Positions 24,001-36,000 of a stretch of 64,000 nt of DNA are shown one piece after another; the stretch's first letter is position 1, and each line of letters starts with the position of its first letter. The stretch is from Lineus longissimus (taxonomy: Eukaryota > Nemertea > Pilidiophora > Heteronemertea > Lineidae), in NCBI RefSeq assembly GCF_910592395.1, contig NC_088312.1, positions 682,001 through 746,000 on the forward strand, written 5' to 3'. The translations under genes and the position numbers were made by a program. The notes below the pieces were generated by a model. That model ran no database searches. It saw nothing but the letters and a program-made list of their open reading frames with translations, and was not told the DNA's origin.

Positions 24001-27000
24001 GAGACTGGCGTCATGCCTAGAGATATGACTGACCCCTATTGGCAAATTTGTATGACTTTATCTTGCCTACCTAGCTGCTGCCTATAGTCTCCCTTTAACT
24101 GCGGAACACTTCAAAGTCGATAAAATGCCATGTTCCACCTTTTAATGTGTTCAGACCGCCATTTTCAAAATAATCAAGTCAGGACACTGCCTTCTAGTCT
24201 CATAATAAATTTTGCTTTCCTCAATATATAATAACATTTCTTCTTCTTCAATGCTTTCATCATTCCAAACTTCTCCTCCTCTGACTTTTACAGGGGTACA
24301 GTCATGGCAATCAAAACCCAAATACTGAGACCAAATGCCTGTTGACTGTGCTTTAAGAGAGACTGGCGCCATGCCTAGTCTCTCTTAAAGCACAGTCAAC
24401 AGACACCAACCCCCTCAGACTCAGAAACCACAAACGCCCAACCCTTCCTGCTACCCTAATACTTCTGGGTAAGATTCTCATGATTGACAGAGCTCGGAAA
24501 TGAGAAATACTCAAATACTCATAAAGTCAGTCGCCACTATCTTGACGGTTAGTCTATCACTGCTATTATGTTAAGTTCAAGTAAGCAACAAGTAATTTCC
24601 AAAGAGCGGCCTACATACGATTCACGAGGTCACTTTTCATCCTAACGTCGTGTTAGTTAACTCGTGACAAAGTGAAGCAAGACAAAAAACACAATGAATC
24701 CGCGCCGTGGGGAACGCATGTGACCGATATCAATGCGGAACAGTCAACTCATAATGTTTACATGGTCAAAAATGAACCAGCTGACGAAATCTAACGATTC
24801 TATTTCAAATAATCTTTGCTTTTTAAGTAAAAGGATCCGTCAAGAAGTATACTCTAACTATAAACAGAGTAAAGACGAGTAACCCCTAGCAACCTCATGT
24901 GGCACATAGGGCAATGACGTTATACCGTGTCATACTAGGTTACTCCACTGTTCACTCGCTCGATGTAAAAAATAATGTCTGAACTGAGTGACAAGGTATG
25001 GATGTTTTCTCGGTTGCCTAGATATCAATATCTGTCTGTCGCTGTTAGTTACAGAAAGACATTGAGTAATGTATCACCATGACCATAAACGGTGCATTCG
25101 AGGAAAAGGTCAAGAATGAATAAGTGATGAGGTAAAGCTCAAATGAAATACTGAAGTGTGGCTATGTCGCTCTACCCGGCCATGACGCTTATCAGTGAGT
25201 GAATAAACATGCGGGTACGTGTCATATTTGAACTAGCTACTGCAAAACCTGCGTTACCCTGGAGACAGTTACCTTTGTGAACCAGCTTGAAGAATCCAGA
25301 ATATCCCGCAAGACCTCAACATCACCTGCTTGCCAACCGTGGGGCACTAATTGGACTAATTATTATTCTGGTCACATGATATGTCAACTCGATATGTACA
25401 CGTATTTGTGTCTTTGAATTTTAGATGTGTCTCTTACTAGATGTTAGAAGGGAAGCGAGAATTGCCTGGGGACTTGTACCACAATTAAGGTATCCGGCCT
25501 ACGATTATAGGTGATGCGGGACTTGGGGGTGTACAAGTATTATCTCCGGGATTTGCAAATGAGTACGTGTCAACAGTTCGCTGTCTCTTTGTCAAAAGAT
25601 ATCAATCCAAGGCCCGCTTCAGCAGTTGTCTTTACTTCGAAGATAAGCAAGATCCGCTTCGCAGCAGCTGTGATTAGTAGGTATGATATCGAGGAGCTCC
25701 GATGTATCACCGGCCTGAGATTCAGGTTTTTTCGCTCCTTCGTCATTACAAAAAGAGCATATCGAGGGGCAAATTATATTGAAAACGGCTGGTTACCAGG
25801 ATGATGTATCACCGTGTTGTCCGTCCATACAAGCACATCACTGGTAGTCGATGTGATCAGCCAACTTGGATGGACAGAGCGGCGGCCAGACACGAAACCA
25901 AGGCGTCCCTGGATGATGTTGATGTTATTACAATATCGATACGACTGTCGGAGTAAACATGATAATATGCCAGATACACTGAGCCATCGATTTACCCTCA
26001 AAGAATGAAACAGCGTTTGTACCATAGCGGTCCTTTGATCTCTATGATTACACTAATCAGTTGCAACAGAAAAAGGCGGAAGAACCCACTCACGGAAATG
26101 TCGCCTTGGACGTTTTTTTCCCGGAAAATACGCAGCCAAATATATTGCATAGGATTTCCAATGTTGTTCGTGGAGATGTCAATTATAGTCCTGCATGGTT
26201 CTTACGCAATGGTGGGGAAAAGGAGATCCATGGGGGTCACGGTTGGTGTGAGGTGATAGAGGGATCCTGTATTAACATCTGGACTTGCATGTGATAAATT
26301 GAGGGGATAATTCCGAGCTCATTTTTATTGAATGTCTTCGATGTTGGGACATAATAAGCTGAGCAAGCATTGAACGATAATCGTGATAATCCAACAGTTA
26401 AACAGTGCAAGATGAATGATGTGAACCGGGTTTGTTTTGCATCATATCGATGTTGACGATGAAATCTCATGAGAGGAAGGCTTGTGGTTCTCTAAGACGA
26501 AGCTTTTCCTCCAGTTCATATTCAGTAGAACCTACCTATCAATGATACCTTTGTGACTGACAAGTTGTCCTTGATAGAGAGGTGACACGGTCCAGACTTG
26601 AGAAGTCACATTGGATGGAGACAACCACTTTGGGTACAAAACTAGTGTCCTTAATATAGAGCGTGGGATGTCCGCTATATGAAATATACCACTGTACTTA
26701 CACATTTTTTCTCAACTCGAGAAAAGCACTTGATGGAGTGCTTTTCCTTAAGTGGAGACATTTGACTTCTTTTGTTTACATTCTACGAACCACTAACCTA
26801 CATATGCAAATCATGTGGACTAATGTCAGTATGACGTCATCATATTATAGAGTTCACGTTTTCACATGTAACGCGTCACTGTTTACATGTCATTCATGAC
26901 GTGAAGAACGAACAAGTCATTTCTGAAGAGCGGGCTACATACGATTCGCGATGTCACTTTGCACATTTAGCTCGTGTTTTTAAACTTGAGTCAGTTAACT

Positions 27001-30000
27001 CGTGACAAGTGAAACATGCAAACGTGAATCCTTTAATCTCCGGTCCAACGAACGCGTACTTTCGCTCCGAAGCAAATGCTAACCATCCTCAGATAGGGAG
27101 ATTGCGGTCAGTTGCTGTAAACGTAAACGATCCAACCTTGGGTCAGGAATTGGCACAGTGACGTCGGACGAGGCTGGTGGGAAACATGGCATATTGGTTT
27201 ATATGCGAAAGTCTTACAGTGATCACGCGCTTTATCATAAGTGTTTGTTTGTGTCGCAAGTCACGTCGTCCATCTTCAGGTCACGTGACTTGAGGTATAT
27301 GATCGAGCGCATCTGCTTTCGTTCCAACAGACCTTGGCGGACCTTGGCGAAGGACCAACTACTTGAAAATTGTAGGAAATTTCTCTTTCTTGTAGGTAGG
27401 TTTTGTTTTCATTTGATACATTTTCATATTTTTCCAAATTTTATAAGTTAGTCACTAACTTGGTGCTTCCTCTACAGAAGTCCGTGGCTTAACTGCAGGA
27501 GTCTGGTTACACTAAGATAAATCCAAGTAAAGTTCCTATCATAAATAGGGGCCTTACCTGTTTTTGCAACATCGGTTTGAAAGCCTGATCAACTGATTGG
27601 GTTTCCTGCATCGCCTCGCCATAGTTTGATGAAGGGCCATACGAGGACTTTGTTTACAGTCCGAGGTTGGATTTGCCCGGAGAAGTGGTTTGCCATGATT
27701 TAGAGAGATGGGAGATACTCGGAGAGATGGAGTACTAGTATCTGGTAGCTTGTTTGACAATCTTTGTTTACCCCCTTTACTACTTTTTCAGGAAATTCAT
27801 AAAATCGCAGATATGGCCTGGAGAAGCGAGATACTTAACGGGGTGATGGCTGTGAGGTACGCAGGGGCTACTCCAGGCTACATCATCGTCTACGGGGACA
27901 GCTCGGACGCCATCCTCACCAGTGACACCGGAGAAACCCTGATAGCAGCCGGAGAACTAGGCCGAGGACGAGTGGTGGTTTTCTCCCATGAAGTGTTCGT
28001 CAAGAGCTACACCCGAAATGACTTGATGAGGAACAATAGTACGCTGTTGGAGAACGTTAGGAGTTGGGTGAACGGAGGGCGAAACTCGGTGATAGTCGAT
28101 GTGAACAGGATGCAAGACCTGGAAAGTATCCCACAAAATGGATTCCTGGTGTGGGCTGGCGGGAACAAGAATACGAGTACGGCCATGATGCAACAGATGT
28201 TGGACTACGTCCGGGACGGCGGGAGCCTCGTCTGCGGAGTCTGTCCCTGGGGTTACGCCCAAGTGAATCACATCACTGTGGAAGAAATGCCTATCAACTT
28301 CATCTTGAAAGAGTTAGGGATGTGCTACGCAACCTATGACGAGTACTTCAGTGCACCTGACCAGATCATGGTTCGCGACAACTGCGCTGATGTTGCCAGG
28401 TTTGACCGGGCGCTCGACCTGCTGAAGCGTGGCGGCGATTTGAGCAAAGTCAAGAAGGTTTTGCGAAATGTCGGGAGCATTCCCCTGGAGGCGTATCCAG
28501 ATATCAAGCCAGAAATTGAAGCTTTGGGGCGTAGCTATCCTTCGATTCCACCAACAAGTGATAAACCTGCTAGAAGTGAGGAGGAAAAGCTTGTAGCGAC
28601 GTTGATGTGCCAAGTCATGATAAAGGAGGGCATGGCTGGTCATGTAGTGGTTGCAGATGGCGTCAACGAACTACCCGGCACCTTCGAAAACCAACCAAGA
28701 TTGGAAACAGTCAGAGTGACCATCGAGGGAAAAGAGAAGCAGTGCGTGCCAACCGGGTGCTACCTGCCTGCGGGAACGGAATTGACCTTGTCTTGGAATG
28801 TGTTGAGCGGTGCGTCTAGTGGCTGGTCCGTCGTCGTCGGGGCACACACGGATGAGCTCTACAATGTCGCAGACCCATTGCGGAGATGGCCCAAGGTCAG
28901 CATGAAGAAGGCCTTGAACGGTGGTTTCGTGAAGCTTTGCAACCCATTTGGCGGACAGGTTTATCTCCAGAGTCCTGAGAGGCAGGGTAAACTTAGAGTG
29001 AGCTTGGACAACGTCGTACCTTCACCGAGGTTCACCTACGAAACTGCCAAAGACTGGGAGAGCGTAGAAGCAAAGAAACCAGGGCTATGGTGCGATATCT
29101 CCGGAGACCTGATCACCTTTACGTTGCCTTCCAAGTCAGTTCGTCACCTGAAGGACTTGGGAGCGAGTATGAGGCATTGGGACGATGTCGTGAGGTCGCA
29201 TATAGACCTCCGTGGGATTGACCCGTCTCGAGGCCGTGGCCAGTGGGTGGTGACCGACGAGCAGCCTAGTGTCGGGTACATGCATTCTGGATACCCCATC
29301 GTCACCCATCTTGATGTGGCAGATCCAAATCGCGTAAGTATCCCTCTGCAGTCTTTCATCGCCTTTGTCTCCAACCATCAACATCTTCTTTGAGATACTA
29401 AGAGAAGAGAATATCGATAACTGATCAATACAGTCATAAATTGTATAGTCTTATCTCGATATCAGCAGACTGATTTTAAAGTGACAGTTAAACATTCCGT
29501 GGCGGATTGCTATCAGAAATCCCACTTTACCCAGTTCATTGATGTGGCAGATTATGCATTGTCGTCATGTCCGATTCCAATGAGTTCTGCTTAGCGGAAC
29601 AACTTGCGTGGTCTGTCCGACAATCTTCAGGTTTTATCGTAGAGTTCAAATTTGATATAACGGAGGGGTGGTGTCTGAATTCGTTTCTTTTTATATTGTA
29701 TTTACAGAGAGGTTCGGACCCGTTTCTCTTGTTCGGCGATAGCATCCCAAACCCGACTGCAGGAGGCTTCTGGGGGATGTTCCATGAACTTGGCCACAAC
29801 TTTCAAGACCCGTCGTGGACCTGGAGTGGCACTGGTGAGGTCACAGTCAACATCTTCACCATGCACGCTTTCGATGCCATGAGCACCAGGAAACCGTGGG
29901 AGCACGACTTTGTGAAAAGAGAAATGCAAAAGGCGAAAAGGTATCTCGATGGCGGCGCAGATTACGAGAAATGGAAAAAGGACGCCTTTCTAGCCCTGTA

Positions 30001-33000
30001 CATCTATGCACAACAAGCGAGGGACTTCGGCTGGGATGCCTTTAAGAGGGTCTTCAAAGAGTACGAGGCGCTCCCGGATAGTGCCAAGCCGAAGAGCGAG
30101 GAGGACAAGATAACGGAATGGATGAAGCGGTTCTCGCTCACTACCGGGAGGAACCAGTGTCCGGCGTTTGAGTTCTGGGGCTTCCCTCATACCGACGAAG
30201 CGGTGAAGTCTGTGAAGCAACTTCCGCCGTACCTTCCCTCGGATGAGATAACCAAGGATATGTCACCGCAGAGGGCGAAGGACATTACGATGAAATACAT
30301 GACCATGTAGAAGAGCTGTCGTCACAGCGAGAACGGCAAGGTCAAGTCTGTCGTGTTCTCTTGGGGACTTTAAGTCAATGAGCAATCGGATCGGTTTGAT
30401 GAAACATTCCTATATACCAATCGATATTAATAGAGCTACGACTCTCAAATCTAGTTGAGAGGGGCTATGGGTAATGGTGTATACTTTAATCATGATAGTG
30501 GTAGTTTCTTGGCGGCAAATTTGTCATGCCAAAGATGAAAATATGTTATAAGTCCAAATATTTTTTCACTTGTTTTTTTTCTACTCAAAATGGAGAAACA
30601 TCATCAGCCCCCAAAAAATGTTTGGCTTTGAAAATTGTTCAGAATTTTGAACTTATGAAAATTTTCAACTCTGCAAGATGAAAAAATGTCTAAGTCCATA
30701 TATTTTTTTCACTTGTTTTTTTTCTGCTCAAAATGAAGAAACATCATCAGCCCAAAACATTTCTGGCTTCGAAAATTTTTCAGAATTTTGAACTTATGAT
30801 TTTTGAAACATCATCAGTTCAAACTCTTCAAAAATTAACCTCGAGCACTCGGCTCTCTTTCGTGTCAGCAGCATCCACACTGCTGGTGTTCTAATATCAA
30901 CTTTACGTCCTCCCCGATCGTTGTTGATATCACATCTTTCAAACTTGTTTTTCCGCCTCAATCAACCTGTTTTTGAAAACAATCTTCGTGAGCCCAAGGA
31001 GGATTCCGCGGTGACGTCACGGCTTTTCCAAGATGGTGCTGCAGATTGTAAACAAAGTCGATCCACGGCCAAGGGAAAATCAAGTGATCAAATAAAGTTA
31101 GATTTTTCGCATCAAATCAGAGTTATTTGTACTTTTCTGCTATGAAATAAGTCTTCAGACAATAAAATATCATTTGAATAATGGAAAGTTCTGTTTTGAT
31201 GGGGAAAAATAGGGTTTTTAAAACCATATAGCCGGGCACCGATCTTCCAAAATTAGCGATGGTTTCAAAACAGCATAAGAAACACCTCGGCGTCCGTTTG
31301 CGTGCTAGCTCAGAAACGTCACGTCAACACAAGAATGCCCTTCAAAATAACTGGTATCACAGTTGTTTTTGTATCTATTCGTGTCAGACTAAGGTGAACT
31401 TCTTTACAGATGATAAATCAATGTGATACGAATATCCCCTCAGGCGATCAACTTGCAATGAAATTCAACTGACTTTTAGAGATGAATTGATCGCGCCGGG
31501 GTTTCAGTGTAGGTTGATCTATGTTAGTCCTGCTATTGGGAAAATGTAATGTTGCTGGTGATCAATAACCACTGACCCTCGTAAACCAATGCCGATTGCT
31601 CCTCTCTTCACTGAAGTGAAGAGCTCTGGATGGTTCATGATCCGCCCACGCTGGCCCGTCTCGCATGTTGTACGTTCACGCATCCTCCCGTCCCGTCAAA
31701 AACCCGAACGTGTTTTCAATTTCTCATAACGTCCGTTATATTTCAACACTACACTACACAACCATGTAATTATTCTAGCATTTCGTTGCTCTATATCCTG
31801 TATACATATACAGTGCACTTGTTACGCAGTGTAATTATGTACTTCAACGGTGTCAATTACGGCGAGAATCACTATAGAAGCCTGAGAAGGTGGTACCTCC
31901 CTTCTGATGGCTTTGATTTAAGAGATGCACGTACTTTCAGCGACGGTGAAATTCCACACTTGATGATGAATCATCCATTATGTGTTATTGATGGCAGGAG
32001 GCATTTGACCCGACAGCACCATGCTTTATATCACCGCGCTGCGCAAATTGAAGCTTATTAGAAGGCGAATTTCACGTATCAGTCGAGCAGAAACAGAAAC
32101 CATGATAGAGATTATCGATTCATGAGATGATCGAGTCCAACCCATTTTCATTGTATTCACCAAATTCTCATTGATTACTCGTATGTTTTTACGTCGAATT
32201 AAGCAAGCTTAGTGACCATGGTAGCCCACTGTCTAATGACGTTGCAATTCTTAAAATAAGGTTAAAGACTGTCGCCTATTTCTATTAATTGGATACATGC
32301 TGAGTTCTTGCCGGACATCTGCGGACTATCGGATAATAATGTCAACCACGTGTCGGGGGACATGAAGCCTCAATGTGCTAATAATTGCAAGAAACCTCGC
32401 AAATACTGTAAAGAGTTTCCTGACATGATTAGACGACGGCTCATTTGCGGCGGCTGAACGGTCAGATAGAGCTCGTGGAGGTTCTCTGGTTGCGGCTGCT
32501 GTCATGGCCCGGTTTTCAGCTGCGGTCGCCGCGCGGGGGCCGAAACTACACACTACGCTCCAGCATTGAGTAATGTATCACCATGACCATAAACGGTGCA
32601 TTCGAGGAAAAGGTCAAGAATGAATAAGTGATGAGGTAAAGCTCAAATGAAATACTGAAGTGTGGATATGTCGCTCTACCCGGCCATGACGCTTATCAGT
32701 GAGTGAATAAACATGCGGGTACGTGTCATATTTGAACTAGCTACTGCAAAACCTGCGTTACCCTGGAGACAGTTACCTTTGTGAACCAGCTTGAAGGATC
32801 CAGAATATCCCGCAAGACCTCAACATCACCTACTTGCCAACCGTGGGGCACTAATTGGACTAATTATTATTCTGGTCACATGATATGTCAACTCGATATG
32901 TACACGTATGTGTATCTTTGAATTTTAGATGTGTCTCTTACTAGATGTTAGAAGGGAAGCGAGAATGCCTGGGGACTTGTACCACAATTAAGGTATCCGG

Positions 33001-36000
33001 CCTACGATTATAGGTGATGCGGGACTTGGGGGTGTACAAGTATTATCTCCGGGATTTGCAAATGAGTACGTGTCAGTTCGCTGTCACTTTGTCAAAAGAT
33101 ATCCAATCCAAGGCCCACTTCAGCAGTTGTCTTTACTTCGAAGATAAGCAAGATCCGCTTCGCAGCAGCTGTGATTAGTAGGTATAATATCGAGGAGCTC
33201 CGATGTATCACCGGCCTGAAATTCAGGTTTTTTCGCTCCTTCGTCATTACAAAAAGAGCATATCGAGGGGCAAATTATATTGAAAACGGCTGGTTACCAG
33301 GATGATGTATCACCGTGTTGTCCGTCCATACAAGCACATCACTGGTAGTCGATGTGATCAGCCAACTTGGATGGACAGAGCGGCGACCAGACACGAAACA
33401 AAGGCGTCCCTGGATGATGTTGATGTTATTACAATATCGATACGACTGTCGGAGTAAACATGATAATATGCCAGATACGCTGAGCCATCGATTTACCCTC
33501 AAAGAATGAAACAGCGTTTGTACCATAGCGGTCCTTTGACCTCTATGATTACACTAATCAGTTGCAACAGAAAAAGGGGGAAGAACCCACTCACGTAAAT
33601 GTCGCCTTGGACGTTTTTTTCCCGGAAAATACGCCGCCAAATATATTGCATAGGATTTCCAATGTTGTTCGTGGAGATGTCAATTATAGTCCTGCATGGT
33701 TCTTACGCAATGGTGGGGAAAAGGAGATCCATGGGGGTCGCGGTTGGTGTGAGGTGATAGAGGGATCCTGTATTAACATCTGGACTTGCATGTGATAAAT
33801 TGAGGGGATAATTCCGAGCTCATTTTTATTGAATGTCTTCGATGTTGGGACATAATAAGCTGAGCAAGCATTGAACGATAATCGTGATAATCCAACAGTT
33901 AAACAGTGCAAGATGAATGATGTGAACCGGGTTTGTTTTGCATCATATCGATGTTGACGATGAAATCTCATGAGAGGAAGGCTTGTGGTTCTCTAAGACG
34001 AAGCTTTTCCTCCAGTTCATATTCAGTAGAACCTACCTATCAATGATACCTTTGTGACTGACAAGTTGTCCTTGATAGAGAGGTGACACGGTCCAGACTT
34101 GAGAAGTCACATTGGATGGAGACAACCCACTTTGGGTACAAAACTAGTGTCCTTAATATAGAGCGTGGGATGTCCGCTATATGAAATATCCCACTGTACC
34201 TACATATTTTTTCTCAATTCGAGAAAAGCACTTGATGGAGTGCTTTTCCTTAAGTGGAGACATTTGACTTCTTTTGTTTACATTCTACGAATCACTATCC
34301 TAGATATGCGGTACATGTGCACTAATGTCAGTATGTCGTCATCATATTATAGAGTTCACGTTTTCACATGTAACGCGTCACTGTTTACATGTCATTCATG
34401 ACGTGAAGAACGAACAAGTCATTTCTGAAGAGCGGGCTACATACGATTCGCGATGTCACTTTGCACATTTACCTCGTGTTTTTAAACTTGAGTCAGTCAA
34501 CTCGTGACAAGTGAAACATGCAAACGTGAATCCTTTAATCTCCGGCCCAACGAACGCGTACTTTCGCTCCGAAGCAAATGCTAACCATCCTCAGATAGGG
34601 AGATTGCGGTCAGTTGCTGTAAACGTAAACGATCCAACCTTGGGTCAGGAATTGGCACAATGACGTCGGACGAGGCTGGTGGGAAACATGCCATATTGGT
34701 TTATATGCGGAAGTCTTACAGTGATCACGCGCTTTATCATAAGTGTTTGTTTGTGTCGCAAGTCACGTGGTCCATCTTCAGGTCACGTGACTTGAGGTAT
34801 ATGATCGAGCGCATCTGCTTTCGTTCCAACAGACCTTGGCGGACCTTGGCGAAGGACCAACTACTTGAAAATTGTAGGAAATTTCTCTTTCTTGTAGGTA
34901 GGTTCTGTTTTCATTTGATACATTTTCATATTTTTCCAAATTTTATAAGTTAGTCACTAACTTGGTGCTTCCTCTACAGAAGTCCGCGGCTTAACTGAAC
35001 GAGTCTGGTTACACTAAGATAAATACAAGTAAAGTTCCTATCATAAATATGGGCCTTACCTGTTTTTGCAACATCGGTTTGAAAGCCTGATCAACTGATT
35101 GGGTTTCCTGTATCGCCTCGCCATAGTTGGATGAAGGGCCATACGAAGACTTTGTTTACAGTCCGAGGTTAGATTTGCCCGGAGAAGTGATTTGCCATGA
35201 TTCAGAGAGGTGAAAGATACTCGGAGAGATGGAGTACTAGTATCTGTAGCTTGTTTGACAATCTTTGTTTACCCCCTTTACTACTTTTTCAGGAAATACA
35301 TAAAATCGCAGAAATGGCCTGGAGAAGCGAGATACTTAACGAGGTGATGGATGTGAGGTACGCAGGGGCTACTCCAGGCTACATCATCGTCTACGGGGAC
35401 AGCTCGGACGCCATCCTCACCAGTGACACCGGAGAAACCCTGATAGCAGCCGGAGAACTAGGCCGAGGACGAGTGGTGGTTTTCTCCCATGGAGTGTTCG
35501 TCAAGAGCTACACCCGAAATGACTCGATGAGGAACAACAGTACGCTGTTGGAGAACGTTAGGAGTTGGGTGAACGGAGGGCGAAACTCGGTGATAGTCGA
35601 TGTGAACGGGGTGCAAGACCTGGAAACGATCCCACAAAATGGATTCCTGGTGTGGGCTGGCGGGAACAAGAATACGAGTACGGCCATGATGCAACAGATG
35701 TTGGACTACGTCCGGGGCGGCGGGAGCCTCGTCTGCGGAGTCTGTCCCTGGGGTTACGCCCAGGTGAATCACATCACTGTGGAAGAAATGCCTATCAACT
35801 TCATCTTGAAAGAGTTAGGGATGTGCTACGCAACCTATGACGAGTACTTCAGTGCACCTGACCAGATCATGGTTCGCGACAACTGCGCTGATGTTGCCAG
35901 ATTTGACCGGGCGCTCGACCTGCTGAAGCGTGGCGGCGATTTGCGCAAAGTCAAGAAGGTTTTGAGCAATGTCGGGAGCATTCCCCTGGAGGCGTATCCA

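Larger units (their letters stand above)
21445..25059. other. SLC16 intron 1, left part
   Basis: I find no exon here. It contains a related fragment pair (22110-22265 and 23676-23825), a perfect hairpin at 24340-24401 whose left arm also occurs at about 23982-24010, and a partial MITE copy at 24585-24700. The end of another short repeat (GCCTATAGTCTCCCTTTAA) is at 24078-24096. Confidence 0.5.
25060..32542. repeat. Segmental duplication block A (7.48 kb)
   Basis: The block starts CATTGAGTAATGTATCACC and ends in GCCGCGCGGG. It is repeated head-to-tail at 32564-39292 after a 21-bp junction (32543-32563). By eye the copies match at roughly 97-98%, with small indels. Block A carries about 753 bases (30579-31331) that block B lacks, which accounts for the length difference. 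Each block contains a two-exon M60/TCAF-like gene, a MITE copy, a GTCACGTGAC palindrome and a 74-codon open frame. I see no obvious repeat at the breakpoints. Confidence 0.92.

Noticed and set aside
27708-27812. Upstream in-frame ATG for M60-like copy A (and 35197 for copy B)
   Set aside because: The two copies differ by frame-changing indels there and yield different N-termini, while a TTTTTCAG acceptor lies just before the conserved Met. The shared start is MAWRSE at 27813 and 35314.
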